A stretch of DNA of 34,326 bases from Clostridia bacterium (GTDB taxonomy: Bacteria > Bacillota > Clostridia > Oscillospirales > CAG-272): assembly GCA_017450965.1 (NCBI GenBank), contig JAFSSQ010000079.1, positions 1 through 34,326 on the forward strand. Reading direction: 5' to 3'. The notes under the pieces are model-generated. The model was given only the letters and a program-made list of their open reading frames with translations, did not search any database and was not told the DNA's origin. Below, in pieces: positions 15,988 through 24,397 of this stretch. How positions within the stretch are numbered: position 1 is the stretch's first letter; every line of letters begins with the position of its first letter. Position numbers and translations under genes: made by a program.

Positions 15988-17181
15988 TTATTTCAGATTG
16001 CGGTCGACCAGGCGGGCGAGAACGGGCTGTTTGACCGAGATCGCGCCCTGCGGGCACATTTCCTGGCAGCAAAAGCACCGGATGCAGCGCTTGTAGTCGT
16101 AGGCGGGAAGGCGCTTTCCCTCCGGCATCGCAAGGGCTTTGGGGTAGAGCGGACAGGCGCGGACGCAGATCCCGCACCCCACGCAGCGTTCCGGGTCGAC
16201 GCGGGGACGCTTTTTGAGCAGCGGGGAGAGGAAGCGGAGCTGTTTGATATTTCCGCGGTCCGCTTTGCCCCGGTAAACGTCGAAGCTTTCGTCTCCAAAA
16301 CGCGCCCGCACCTCGGCGGGGGCGAGCCGCTCGCCGTCCGCCCAGACGTCGATCCGGGCGGGATCGTCGATCCCGACGCCGCCCATCGCGCCCCTGCGAT
16401 TGGTGGGGACGAGCGCGGGATCCAGCGCGATCAGCGAGCAGGCGACCGTGTCGAGCGCGACCGGGTCGGTCGAAACGAGGAGCTTGCCGAGGTGCTTTTT
16501 CGTGCCGCTCGAGGGACCGTTTCCCTCCATCGCGTCCACCGCGTCCATCACGTGCAAAACGGGCGGGAAGGCGCGGTTAAGGTCGGCGAGCATCCCCGCG
16601 AACTCCGCGGCGTTCGGATGCTTGACGTGGCAGGCGCCCTTATTTAAGCCGTAGACGATGCCGAAGAGGTTTTTCTGCGCGCCGGTCATCCGTTCGAGCA
16701 TATGGGTCTTGAGCTTGCAGAGATTGACGATCCGGTCGCAGGAAAGGACCCCGTTTGCGATGATAAAGCTTTTTGCCGTTTTCCCGTCGGGGAAAGCATA
16801 CTCGCGCCCGCCGGAAAAGTCCGCCTGCCGGGCGCCCCACGGCTCCGCCGCCGCGGTGATCCCGCACGCCTGTGCGATCTTATCCGCGCCCGGATAGGGC
16901 ACGCCGGGCGAATCGCCGAAAAAGAGACGTTCATAGCCCGCCCGCTTCAGCGAGGCGCAGACGGCGCCGAACACGGCGGGGTGCGTGGTGACCGCGCGGT
17001 CCGGATCGGCTTTGGTGAGCAGGTTCGGCTTGAGGAGGATCCGCTCCCCCTTGTCCGGCAGCAGCGCCTCCCACCCGCCGAGGGCGGCGAGAGCCGCGGC
17101 GAACGCTTTTTCGACCGTCTCCGTCCCGTAGTCGGGGCAGTCGATCAGATAGACGGCGGCGCGGCCGTTTTTTTCCGTCAT
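15988..17181 (-). CDS. DUF362 protein with C-terminal 2[4Fe-4S] ferredoxin domain
   Basis: 397 aa. Residues 1-about 310 are the DUF362 domain (ILLKPNLLTKADPDRAVTTHP, NLCKLKTHMLERMTGAQKNLFG). The end is a bacterial dicluster ferredoxin: cysteines 333/336/339/343 and 366/369/372/376 in CxxCxxCxxxC spacing. These proteins are common in anaerobes; the reaction is unknown. The start is the ATG at 17181, eight bases after GGAGGG. The frame is open back through the riboswitch leader but that translation is meaningless. It is first in the T-box-controlled unit, ahead of thrS, so a redox protein is tied to threonyl-tRNA charging. Confidence 0.88.
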   Translation of the reverse strand: MTEKNGRAAVYLIDCPDYGTETVEKAFAAALAALGGWEALLPDKGERILLKPNLLTKADPDRAVTTHPAVFGAVCASLKRAGYERLFFGDSPGVPYPGADKIAQACGITAAAEPWGARQADFSGGREYAFPDGKTAKSFIIANGVLSCDRIVNLCKLKTHMLERMTGAQKNLFGIVYGLNKGACHVKHPNAAEFAGMLADLNRAFPPVLHVMDAVDAMEGNGPSSGTKKHLGKLLVSTDPVALDTVACSLIALDPALVPTNRRGAMGGVGIDDPARIDVWADGERLAPAEVRARFGDESFDVYRGKADRGNIKQLRFLSPLLKKRPRVDPERCVGCGICVRACPLYPKALAMPEGKRLPAYDYKRCIRCFCCQEMCPQGAISVKQPVLARLVDRNLK

Positions 17182-17189
17182 AGGTCCCT

Positions 17190-17401
17190 CCGAAAAAGAA
17201 AAACCCGAAGGCATCTCTGCCTTCGGGGTGTGGATCAGTTTCCGCACGGTTCCACCCGAATTTGTTCTCTTGCGCGTATGCGGTTGTGTCCGGAGTTTAC
17301 CGGTAGAACGGCGGTACCCCAGACGCCTGCCGGAAAGTCTCGCAGCCGATGGACTCTCTCTCTGTACGGCGGTGGGAAAGGGACGTGTCCGTTCCACTTA
17401 T
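17190..17401 (-). ncRNA. T-box riboswitch, threonine type
   Basis: The minus-strand leader shows Stem I with base arms TGGAACGG (plus 17389-17396) and CCGTTCTA (17304-17311), and distal features AGAGAGAG and GCTGCGAG. The T-box core GGGTGGAACCGTGCGG lies at about 17242-17258. Just inside the Stem I base lies an ACC triplet (plus 17313-17315), a threonine codon and my choice of specifier. This agrees with thrS downstream. Binding of uncharged tRNA-Thr should favour the antiterminator. The leader is compact (about 210 nt). Confidence 0.93.
17192..17228 (-). terminator. T-box regulated terminator
   Basis: A 10-bp stem (plus 17204-17213 with 17218-17227) with a GAGA loop on the minus strand, followed by a TTTTTCTTTTT run. 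It ends just before the DUF362 ribosome-binding site and would compete with the T-box antiterminator. Confidence 0.92.
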
Positions 17402-17407
17402 GCAGGG

Positions 17408-17436
17408 ATTATACACCCCTTTTTTCCCGTTGTCAA
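17408..17436 (-). promoter_or_regulatory. Consensus promoter of the T-box-DUF362-thrS unit
   Basis: Minus-strand TTGACA (plus 17431-17436), a 17-bp spacer and TATAAT (17408-17413), an exact sigma-A consensus. The -35 overlaps the stop codon of the upstream MgsA-like gene. Confidence 0.92.
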
Positions 17437-17891
17437 GTCTTTGCTTCTTTTTCCTTCTCCGCTTCGGCCTTGCGGCGGAGATTGTAGGCGGAGCGGGGGT
17501 TGACGATCTCGCGGTAGTCGAGATCCCCGCGCTGGAGCGCGCAGATCAGGACCTCCGCCGTCGCGATATTCGTGGCGACGGGAACGTTATGGATGTCGCA
17601 GAGGCGGAGCAGCTGGTATTCCGGCTCGTCCCACTCGGTCTTCTGCGCGGTGGAGCGAAAATAAAGAAGGATATCGATCTCGTTGAAGGCGATCCGCGAG
17701 GCGATCTGCTGCTCGCCGCCGCCGTGACCGGACAGGAGCTTTTCGATCTTCAGGCCGGTGGCTTCTTCAATATAATTACCCGTGATCTGCGTCGCGCACA
17801 GGTTGTGCTGGCTCAGGATCCCGCAGTAGGCGATGCAGAATTGGGTCATCAGTTCTTTTTTCGTATCGCTGGCAATGATGGCGATTTCCAT
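17433..17891 (-). CDS. Methylglyoxal-synthase homologue with replaced active site
   Basis: 152 aa, aligning without gaps to E. coli MgsA in the core. Scaffold matches include DTKKELM, LLSGHGGGEQQIASR, LLRLCDIHNVPVATNIATAEVLI and the C-terminal RGDLDYREIVNP. Using E. coli numbering from memory, His19 is Ser8, Asp71 is Glu60, Asp91 is Ser80, His98 is Trp87 and Asp101 is Pro90. Phosphate-site residues are partly kept (Lys12, Thr34, Thr37, Ser54, Gly55), but Thr47 is Ile36. It is therefore unlikely to make methylglyoxal from DHAP the normal way, though the fold and perhaps phosphate binding seem intact. It follows the MinD-like gene by 25 bp, probably in one operon. Confidence 0.8.
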   Translation of the reverse strand: MEIAIIASDTKKELMTQFCIAYCGILSQHNLCATQITGNYIEEATGLKIEKLLSGHGGGEQQIASRIAFNEIDILLYFRSTAQKTEWDEPEYQLLRLCDIHNVPVATNIATAEVLICALQRGDLDYREIVNPRSAYNLRRKAEAEKEKEAKT

Positions 17892-17916
17892 CGTTTTCTG
17901 TCCTTTCTTTTCTCTC

Positions 17917-18726
17917 TCATCCTTCTCCGCGTCCCGCCAGGAGAAGCTTTTTTCTTTTTTTCACGCCGGCAACGCCGAAAAGAAGCGGCACGTTTTCCCC
18001 GCACAGGCGGGCGGCGATATTGGAAAAGGCGGCGGCGCTGTCCGGCCGTTTTCCCGCGGCGACGGCCGCTTCGCCCCGCTCGGTGCAGAGCGCGAGCCGT
18101 TCGTCCTCCGGCACGATGCCGATAACGCGGACCGCCGTGCGGTCGATCATCTCGCTGACGCCGAGATGCTCTTTTGCTTTTTTGATCTCCCTCTCCATCC
18201 GGTTGACGACCAGGCCGCAGTCGGAGATCCCGAACTCAAACAGAAGATCGCCGGATTTTTCCGCCGCGCGGACGGCGGAGGGCGCCGGCGTGGTCACGAT
18301 GACGGCATAGGAGGAACAGGCAGCGCACAGGCGGACCGAACAGTCCGCGCCGCCGGAGGTATCGAGAAGGGTAACGTCCGCCCCGGCGAGCGCCTCGAGC
18401 TCGGAGAGCGCCTTTTCCAGCGTTTCCTCGGTGAGCGTCCCGTCGTACCGATAAGGGGCGGGACAGAAGAAAAGCGGCGCGTCGGGGAGGGGAGAAAGCG
18501 TTACCTTGCCGGCGGGAGCGCGGCCCGCCGCCAGATCGGAAATATCAAAAAGGGCGCCGCCCTCCACGCCGAGCATAATATCCAGACTGCGGTTGCCGAG
18601 ATCCATATCGACAAGCAGCGTCCGTTTCCCGCGGACGGCAAGCGCGCAGGCGAGATTGGCCGCTACCGTGGATTTTCCGACCCCGCCCTTGCAGGAGGTC
18701 ACGAGTATCCGTTTGCTTTTTTCCAT
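17917..18726 (-). CDS. MinD/ParA-type P-loop ATPase
   Basis: 269 aa. The deviant Walker A motif is CKGGVGKST (about residues 12-20), the switch I region contains DMDLGNRSLDIML, and the Walker B region reads VTLLDTSGG. The family dimerises on ATP and positions division or other machinery at the membrane. The C-terminus has a KKRKKLLLAGRGEG segment that might act as a weak membrane-targeting helix. No minC or minE accompanies it, so calling it MinD is tentative; ParA-like or flagellar/partition roles remain possible. Start at 18726: an ATG 48 bases upstream lies at the predicted promoter and is rejected. Confidence 0.82.
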   Translation of the reverse strand: MEKSKRILVTSCKGGVGKSTVAANLACALAVRGKRTLLVDMDLGNRSLDIMLGVEGGALFDISDLAAGRAPAGKVTLSPLPDAPLFFCPAPYRYDGTLTEETLEKALSELEALAGADVTLLDTSGGADCSVRLCAACSSYAVIVTTPAPSAVRAAEKSGDLLFEFGISDCGLVVNRMEREIKKAKEHLGVSEMIDRTAVRVIGIVPEDERLALCTERGEAAVAAGKRPDSAAAFSNIAARLCGENVPLLFGVAGVKKRKKLLLAGRGEG

Positions 18727-18764
18727 TGTCGATCCCCGTCTCCCCCCTATAAAATACCATGATG

Positions 18765-18793
18765 ATTTTATCACAGGACCCCGCCGATGTCAA
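18765..18793 (-). promoter_or_regulatory. Promoter of the MinD-like/MgsA-like operon
   Basis: Minus-strand TTGACA (plus 18788-18793), a 17-bp spacer and TAAAAT (18765-18770). Transcription would start about 30 bases before the MinD-like start codon. Confidence 0.85.
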
Positions 18794-18873
18794 GAAACCT
18801 GCAAAGAATTTCTCTTTCCTCTTTTTGCTTTTTTCTTCTGCTTTTGTTTTTTTCTGTTTTTCTTGTTTCCGTC

Positions 18874-18902
18874 TTGTAAAACCGGGATGCGTATGTTACA
18901 AT
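18874..18902 (+). promoter_or_regulatory. Promoter of glyA-pncC-pfkA
   Basis: -35 TTGTAA (18874-18879), a 17-bp spacer and -10 TACAAT (18897-18902). The T-rich tract at about 18803-18870 separates it from the divergent MinD-like promoter and could act as an UP-like or bent segment. Confidence 0.75.
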
Positions 18903-18933
18903 AAAGGATAAGTGAAAAGAAACGGGGGTTACC

Positions 18934-20178
18934 ATGATCCGGGAGCAAATCGACGCGCTGACGCGCTATGACGGAGAAGTCGGAGAGATCATCCGGCGGG
19001 AATACGACAGGATGCAGGACGGGCTGGAGCTGATCGCCTCCGAGAACGTCACGAGCGAGGCGGTCCTTCTTGCCGCCGGCAGCATCCTGACCAACAAATA
19101 CGCGGAGGGCTTTCCGGGGCACCGTTACTACGGCGGCTGCGTCCACATCGACGAGATGGAGGAGCTGGCCCGGACGCGCGCCTGCAAACTTTTTTGCGCC
19201 GAGCACGCCAACGTCCAGCCGCACAGCGGCGCCCAGGCAAACCTGGCCGTTTACGCCGCTCTTTTGCAGCCGGGCGATCCCGTCCTCGGGATGAGTCTGG
19301 CGGACGGCGGGCATCTGACCCACGGTTCTCCCGTCAATCTGTCCGGGATGCACTACCGGTTCGCCTCCTACGGGGTCGACCCGGAGACCGGTCTGCTCGA
19401 TTACGACGAGCTGGACAAAAAAGCAAAGGAATACCGCCCGAAGCTGATCGTGGCGGGCGCCTCCGCCTATCCCCGCGTGATCGACTTCGCCCGCATCGCC
19501 AAAACGGCGCGGGAGGTCGGCGCCTATTTCATGGTGGATATGGCGCACATCGCCGGGCTCGTCGCCGCGGGACTGCACCCCTCTCCCGTTCCCTATGCGG
19601 ACGTGGTCACGACCACGACCCACAAAACGCTGCGCGGACCGCGCGGCGGGATGATCCTCTGCAAAAAAGAACTGGCGAAGGTCATCGACAAGGGGATCTT
19701 CCCCGGCACGCAGGGCGGACCGCTCGAGCATATCATCGCCGCGAAGGCGGTGTGCTTCGGCGAAGCGCTCACCCCCGCCTTCGTCGAATACCAGAAAAAG
19801 ATCCTCTCCAACGCAAAAGCGCTTGCCGCCGGACTGACGGAGGAAGGCTTTGATCTCGTCTCCGGCGGGACGGACAACCATCTGATGCTCCTCGATCTCC
19901 GTTCGGCGAACATCACCGGCAAGGAGCTGGAAACGCGGCTCGACGCCGTGCATATCACCGCAAACAAAAACGCCGTCCCCGGCGACCCGCTCTCGCCCTT
20001 TATCACGAGCGGCCTGCGCCTCGGCACGCCCGCCGTTACCACAAGAGGGCTGAACGAGGAGGAAATGCGCGAGATCGCGCACGATATCCGGCTTGCCGCC
20101 GTGGATTTCGAGAACCGGGCAGAAGAGATCCGCGCAAGCGTTGCCGCTCTCTGCGCGAAGCACCCGCTCTTTGTCTGA
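18934..20178 (+). CDS. glyA: Serine hydroxymethyltransferase
   Basis: 414 aa, the family's normal length. It interconverts serine and glycine with tetrahydrofolate, using PLP. Visible blocks are [62 protein letters not shown] split over the sheet, and the PLP site [14 protein letters not shown] with Lys231. The AACGGGGG before the ATG is a fair ribosome-binding site. It is the first gene of a three-gene plus-strand operon and is separated from pncC by one base. Confidence 0.97.
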   Translation: MIREQIDALTRYDGEVGEIIRREYDRMQDGLELIASENVTSEAVLLAAGSILTNKYAEGFPGHRYYGGCVHIDEMEELARTRACKLFCAEHANVQPHSGAQANLAVYAALLQPGDPVLGMSLADGGHLTHGSPVNLSGMHYRFASYGVDPETGLLDYDELDKKAKEYRPKLIVAGASAYPRVIDFARIAKTAREVGAYFMVDMAHIAGLVAAGLHPSPVPYADVVTTTTHKTLRGPRGGMILCKKELAKVIDKGIFPGTQGGPLEHIIAAKAVCFGEALTPAFVEYQKKILSNAKALAAGLTEEGFDLVSGGTDNHLMLLDLRSANITGKELETRLDAVHITANKNAVPGDPLSPFITSGLRLGTPAVTTRGLNEEEMREIAHDIRLAAVDFENRAEEIRASVAALCAKHPLFV

Positions 20179-20179
20179 T

Positions 20180-20701
20180 ATGAAACGCGAACTTTCCCTT
20201 TCCGGCGCCGCGCGGCGGCTCGTTTCCCTCCTGATCCGGCGGGATAAGACCTTTGCCGCGGCGGAGTCCTGTACCGGGGGACTGATCGCGTCCGCCGCCG
20301 TCGGCGTGCCGGGCGCCTCCCGCTGCTTTTCCGGCGGAGCGGTCTCCTATTCCGACGAAGCGAAAACCGTCCTCGCCGGCGTACCCGCCGATACGGTGCG
20401 GCTCTGCACCGCCGTCTCCCCGGAAACGGCCGCCGCGATGGCGAAGGGGATCCGGGAAAAGCTCGGCGCCGACTACGGCGTGGCGACGACCGGCTTTGCC
20501 GGTCCCGGCGGGGGAACGGAGCGCGACCCCGTCGGCGCCGTCTATCTCGCCGTTTCCTCCCGCGAAGGAGAAACGGCGGAGCGCCGCCTTTACGCGGGCG
20601 GCCGCCGCGCGATCCGTCTGGCCGCCGCGCGGGACGCGATCCTGCTCCTCTGCAAGACCGCAGAAAAAGAAGAAAAAACAACGATCGGCGCCGACCGGTG
20701 A
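20180..20701 (+). CDS. pncC: CinA C-terminal-domain protein (nicotinamide-nucleotide amidase type)
   Basis: 173 aa, the stand-alone PncC form without the N-terminal MoaB-like domain of full CinA. Diagnostic blocks are FAAAESCTGGLIAS (about 26-39), FSGGAVSYSDEAK and GVATTGFAGPGGGTERDPVG. PncC deamidates nicotinamide mononucleotide in NAD recycling. The start is the ATG at 20180, one base after the glyA stop. No separate ribosome-binding site is obvious, so translation probably relies on coupling. A longer frame into glyA is not supported. Confidence 0.88.
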   Translation: MKRELSLSGAARRLVSLLIRRDKTFAAAESCTGGLIASAAVGVPGASRCFSGGAVSYSDEAKTVLAGVPADTVRLCTAVSPETAAAMAKGIREKLGADYGVATTGFAGPGGGTERDPVGAVYLAVSSREGETAERRLYAGGRRAIRLAAARDAILLLCKTAEKEEKTTIGADR

Positions 20702-20721
20702 CCGACGCGGAGGAAACAGTT

Positions 20722-21792
20722 ATGGTAAAACAGAACACCCCTAAAAAAATCGGGATCCTGACCTCGGGCGGGGACGCCCCGGGCATGAACGCCGCGATCC
20801 GCGCCGTGACCCGTTCCGCCCTGAACCGCGGGATCGCCGTCGCCGGCATCTACCGCGGATACAGCGGACTGATCGACGGATCGATCAGGGATTTCCAGAT
20901 GCGGGACGTCTCCAACATCGTCAACCACGGCGGCACGATCCTCTACAGCGACCGCTGCGCGGAATTCGCCACCGAGCCGGGGATGCAGAAGGCGATCGCC
21001 ACATGCCGGGCGCCCGGCATCGACGGCATCGTGGCCATCGGCGGAGACGGGACCTTCCGCGGCGCCTGCGACCTGACCAATCACGGCATCCCCTGCATCG
21101 GGCTGCCCGGCACGATCGACAACGACATCACCTGCACCGACTATACCATCGGCTTTGACACCGCGGTCAATACCACGGTGGAGATGGTGGACCGTCTGCG
21201 CGATACCTGCGAGTCCCACGCACGCTGCAACGTCGTGGAGGTGATGGGACGCAACGCGGGGCATATCGCCCTGCACGCCGGCATCGCGACCGGCGCCGCC
21301 ACCATCCTCATTCCCGAGATCCCCTTTGACGAGGACGAGATCATCCGCAAGATGATCGAGGGGCGGAAGGACGGAAAACGGCAGTTTATCGTGATGGTAA
21401 GCGAAGGGATCGCCGGTTACGCGGAAAAGCTGGCGAAGATCATCCCCGAAAAGACGGGGATCGAGACCCGCTACGCCTGCCTCGGGCACGTCGTCCGCGG
21501 CGGCTCTCCGACCCTGCGCGACCGTCTGCTCGGCGCCGAGATGGGCGCCGCCGCCGTCGACTGTCTTTTGGAGGGAAAGAGCAATCTCGTCATCTGCGAG
21601 CGGGACGACCGGATCGTCCCGATGGACATCAACCTCGCGCTCATCCTCGACCGTCTCTACAAGGACAAATCCCTGCCGGGCGAGCTGGAAGCGCTCCCCC
21701 AGAAGGAGCTGGACGAGATCTATACCCTCCTGACCCGCAAGCGCTCCAAAATGTATAAGCTTTACAACACCGCTCTTGAGATCTCCAAATAA
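20722..21792 (+). CDS. pfkA: ATP-dependent 6-phosphofructokinase
   Basis: 356 aa. It phosphorylates fructose-6-phosphate in glycolysis. Motifs are ILTSGGDAPGMNAAIR (about 10-25), YRGYSGLIDG, AIGGDGTFRGA, GLPGTIDNDITCTDYTIGFDTA and VEVMGRNAGHIALHAG. The Gly after GGD and the Gly of PGTIDND indicate ATP rather than pyrophosphate as donor. The start at 20722 follows a strong GGAGGAAA. It is longer than E. coli PfkA (320 aa) by an extended C-terminus. It is last in the glyA operon, before a strong terminator. Pairing pfkA with glyA and pncC is not a standard arrangement. Confidence 0.96.
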   Translation: MVKQNTPKKIGILTSGGDAPGMNAAIRAVTRSALNRGIAVAGIYRGYSGLIDGSIRDFQMRDVSNIVNHGGTILYSDRCAEFATEPGMQKAIATCRAPGIDGIVAIGGDGTFRGACDLTNHGIPCIGLPGTIDNDITCTDYTIGFDTAVNTTVEMVDRLRDTCESHARCNVVEVMGRNAGHIALHAGIATGAATILIPEIPFDEDEIIRKMIEGRKDGKRQFIVMVSEGIAGYAEKLAKIIPEKTGIETRYACLGHVVRGGSPTLRDRLLGAEMGAAAVDCLLEGKSNLVICERDDRIVPMDINLALILDRLYKDKSLPGELEALPQKELDEIYTLLTRKRSKMYKLYNTALEISK

Positions 21793-21803
21793 AAGAGAAC
21801 CGG

Positions 21804-21835
21804 CCGCCGCTCCTTTCCGGAGCGGCGGTTTTTTT
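21804..21835 (+). terminator. Terminator of glyA-pncC-pfkA
   Basis: A perfect 10-bp stem, CCGCCGCTCC (21804-21813) with GGAGCGGCGG (21819-21828), then seven T. The stem abuts the spoIIE stop codon and may also serve that convergent transcript, though the minus-strand U-run is weaker. Confidence 0.93.
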
Positions 21836-24347
21836 ATCCCGTCCGGCGGATCCGGACGATGCAGACGCTGCGGTCGTCGGAGCCGGAGCCGTACTTCTCC
21901 GCTTCGTCGAGGATGCGGGCGCACATCCGTCCGGCGTCGTCGTCCCAGGAGCGGGAGAGAAGACGGAAAAGCCACGGGCACTCCTCCCCGCCCTGCGCCA
22001 CGCCGTCGCTCTGGAGGATCACGCAGTCGCCGTCCTCGGCGAGAAAGCCCACCCGCTCGGCGTCCGCCGCCTTCATGATCCCGATGGGCATGGTCTTTGA
22101 GCGGATACGGTACAGCCTGCCGTCCCGCCGCACGAAGGAGGGCGCGGCGCCGCTTTTCACAAAGGAGGCGCGGCCGGTGAGCAGATCCAGCACAAAAAGA
22201 TCGACGGTGGCGCTGCACTCGCCGTCCGAGGTGCGGATCAGATCGTTGAGCATACAGAGCGACGTGTTTTTCGCGTTGCCGGCCGTGAGCATCGTCCGCA
22301 GAAACGCGGAACAGACGCTGCTGATCAGCGCCGCCTCCTCGCCGCTCCCCATCCCGTCCGAGATCATCGCGTAAAAAAAGTCCTCGCGGTTTTCAAAACC
22401 GGCGACGGTATCTCCGCACGCCCGCTCCCGCTCCTTCGGCCGGCAGAGAGAGAAGACCTCCGCCCGGAAGCGGCGGACCGCCTTCATCGTAAGGGCAAGT
22501 TCTCCCCCGCGGATCTCGTAGCGCGGGGCGGAAAGCGAACAGCCGAGCAGCTTTTCGCATCCCCGGCGGACCGTTTGGGCGTCCGGAAGGGTCTTTCCCG
22601 CCGCAAAGCCGTCGGCCGTGACCGTTTTTTTGCGTCGGCCGGTCACGCGCGCGTTCCCCTCGCCGGGAAAGAGCGTACGCAAAAAGCGCGTCGTCTTTTC
22701 CGCGAGAGCGGGCTCCTCCTCGCCCTCCCGGCGCACGTCCTCCAGCGCTTCCCCGATCAGGGAAGCGACCGACTCGTAATCCATCGCAAAGATCTCGCTC
22801 CGGTCGCCGTTCATCCGTCGGCGGACGAGGGCGCTCGCCCCCGCGTTGATCTCCCCGACGATCCGGTCCACGCTCGGGCAGCGGGAGACGAAAGACGGGG
22901 GAAAGCTCCCCCTCGTCACGCACTTGCCGTCCGCCATGCTCTCCGCCGCGCGCCCGAGCGCCGTTTTCGTTTCGTCGTACTTTTTGCTCCAGCAGAGCGC
23001 GGCGTGCGGACAGCGGCCGCAAAAACGGTCGCAGACGGAGTCAAAGAGCTCCCGCAGCTCTCCCGCGTTCGGTTTTTTGGCGCGTTCGGAGAGCGCGTAG
23101 CACATCTCGGAGAGAGAAGAAAAGGAGCGGGAAAGCGCCCTCATCCGCTCCTCGCCCGCGCGTTCCCGCGCGCGCTCCCGCTCCTTCGGCTCCCCTTCCG
23201 CCGCGCCGAAAAACCGCGCGGGGATCCGGAAGCGGGAAAGGGTCAGGGCGATCGCCGTGCCGGTGGCAAGCTCCGGCAAAACGGCGGGAAAGGCGCTCGC
23301 CCCGCCGACAAGGAAGACGGAAAACACGGCGGAGACGAGCGACGCGGCGGCGGAAAGCGGCAGAGGGAGGCGGGCAAGCGCCCCGCAGACCAGCCCCGCC
23401 GCCGCGAGCGCGGGGGAGTGGAGCGGGAACGCCGCAAGGCCCGAGAGAAGCCCCGCCAGCGTCCCGGGAAGCACTCCCCGCTCCCGCCCGGCAAGCAGCG
23501 TCAGCGCCATCGCCGCGACGAGGGCGGGCGTCCTGCCGACGGGACCGAGGCGGGAAAGGGAAAACAGGACCGCGGCGCACAGGGCGGCGGCGGAAAGGAG
23601 ACGGCGGCGGGTCAGCGCCTCTCCCCGCGCCGGAAGGAAGGAAAGCGCCCACGTCCCGAGCGGGCAGCCGAGCACGAGAAGAAAGCTGCCGAAGAGATCG
23701 TAATACGTATAGCCGCCCGCGATGATCTGATAAACGCCGACGGCAAAGCCGCCGAGGCAGGCGCTTGCCGTCCGCAGGCGGACGTCCTCGCAAAAGAGGA
23801 CGCGCCGCCGTCCCTCCCCCTCCGGCAGAAAGGTAAAGGACCGCTTGTCCGAAAAGAGCGAGGCGGCGAGACGGACCGTCAGAAGAAAGACGGCGGTAAA
23901 GGAGTAGACGGTCCCGCCCTCTCCGAGCGAGAGACCGCCCGCGAACACCCCGAGCCCGACGAGGGGGGCGTACCGCTCCGCGGCGCAGAGGAGCGCGATC
24001 CCGAGCGGATAGGCGCCGAAGAGCGTATCGGCGCGGGAGAACAGGATCCCGCAAAGAAACGCGGCGAGCGCCCGCAAAAAGACGGAAAACGGCTCGATCC
24101 CGATCGCGGGCAGCGCGGCTTCCGCCGCACGCGCCCCCTCCCCGCCCGGCGAGCGGGAAAGAGGGAGAGCCGTCTCCGTCTCCCTCTCCCGCCGGCGTTT
24201 CGGCTCCGCCGCTTTCTTCTTTTTTTGCAGAAAAACGCCGAACGCCCCGCTCTGGCGCCTTTTTTGCCTTTTTCCCCCTTTTGTTCCGTTTTTCTTGCGC
24301 TCTGCGGCTTTTTCTCCCGGTCCGGATCTTGTTTTTTTCGTGTTCAC
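21834..24347 (-). CDS. spoIIE: Stage II sporulation protein E (SpoIIE phosphatase)
   Basis: 837 aa, close to the usual size. A very basic cytoplasmic N-terminus (1-70) precedes a polytopic membrane domain (about 80-345) and a linker with a Cys-containing segment (CDRFCGRCPHAALCW). The PP2C-type SpoIIE phosphatase domain (about 620-837) carries the metal motif ISDGMGSG (664-669), ILQSDGV and GSDDRSV. In Bacillus it dephosphorylates SpoIIAA to activate sigma-F in the forespore. The start is GTG at 24345-24347 after GAGGAA. The membrane part is unusually GC- and Ala/Leu/Gly-rich. Its presence supports a sporulating ancestry; spoIIAA/AB are not in the window. Confidence 0.95.
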   Translation of the reverse strand: MNTKKTRSGPGEKAAERKKNGTKGGKRQKRRQSGAFGVFLQKKKKAAEPKRRRERETETALPLSRSPGGEGARAAEAALPAIGIEPFSVFLRALAAFLCGILFSRADTLFGAYPLGIALLCAAERYAPLVGLGVFAGGLSLGEGGTVYSFTAVFLLTVRLAASLFSDKRSFTFLPEGEGRRRVLFCEDVRLRTASACLGGFAVGVYQIIAGGYTYYDLFGSFLLVLGCPLGTWALSFLPARGEALTRRRLLSAAALCAAVLFSLSRLGPVGRTPALVAAMALTLLAGRERGVLPGTLAGLLSGLAAFPLHSPALAAAGLVCGALARLPLPLSAAASLVSAVFSVFLVGGASAFPAVLPELATGTAIALTLSRFRIPARFFGAAEGEPKERERARERAGEERMRALSRSFSSLSEMCYALSERAKKPNAGELRELFDSVCDRFCGRCPHAALCWSKKYDETKTALGRAAESMADGKCVTRGSFPPSFVSRCPSVDRIVGEINAGASALVRRRMNGDRSEIFAMDYESVASLIGEALEDVRREGEEEPALAEKTTRFLRTLFPGEGNARVTGRRKKTVTADGFAAGKTLPDAQTVRRGCEKLLGCSLSAPRYEIRGGELALTMKAVRRFRAEVFSLCRPKERERACGDTVAGFENREDFFYAMISDGMGSGEEAALISSVCSAFLRTMLTAGNAKNTSLCMLNDLIRTSDGECSATVDLFVLDLLTGRASFVKSGAAPSFVRRDGRLYRIRSKTMPIGIMKAADAERVGFLAEDGDCVILQSDGVAQGGEECPWLFRLLSRSWDDDAGRMCARILDEAEKYGSGSDDRSVCIVRIRRTG

Positions 24348-24397
24348 GGCTTCCTCTTTTCCCCGCCGGACGGCGGTACGACGTTTCAGGTACCAGA

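Noticed and set aside
14277..16034. 585-codon plus-strand open frame opposite thrS
   Set aside because: Antisense shadow with no domain signature.
17182..17397. N-terminal extension of the DUF362 reading frame
   Set aside because: It would translate the T-box and its terminator; the ATG at 17181 has the ribosome-binding site.
18790..20163. 457-codon minus-strand open frame opposite glyA
   Set aside because: Shadow of glyA; it also runs through the divergent promoter region.
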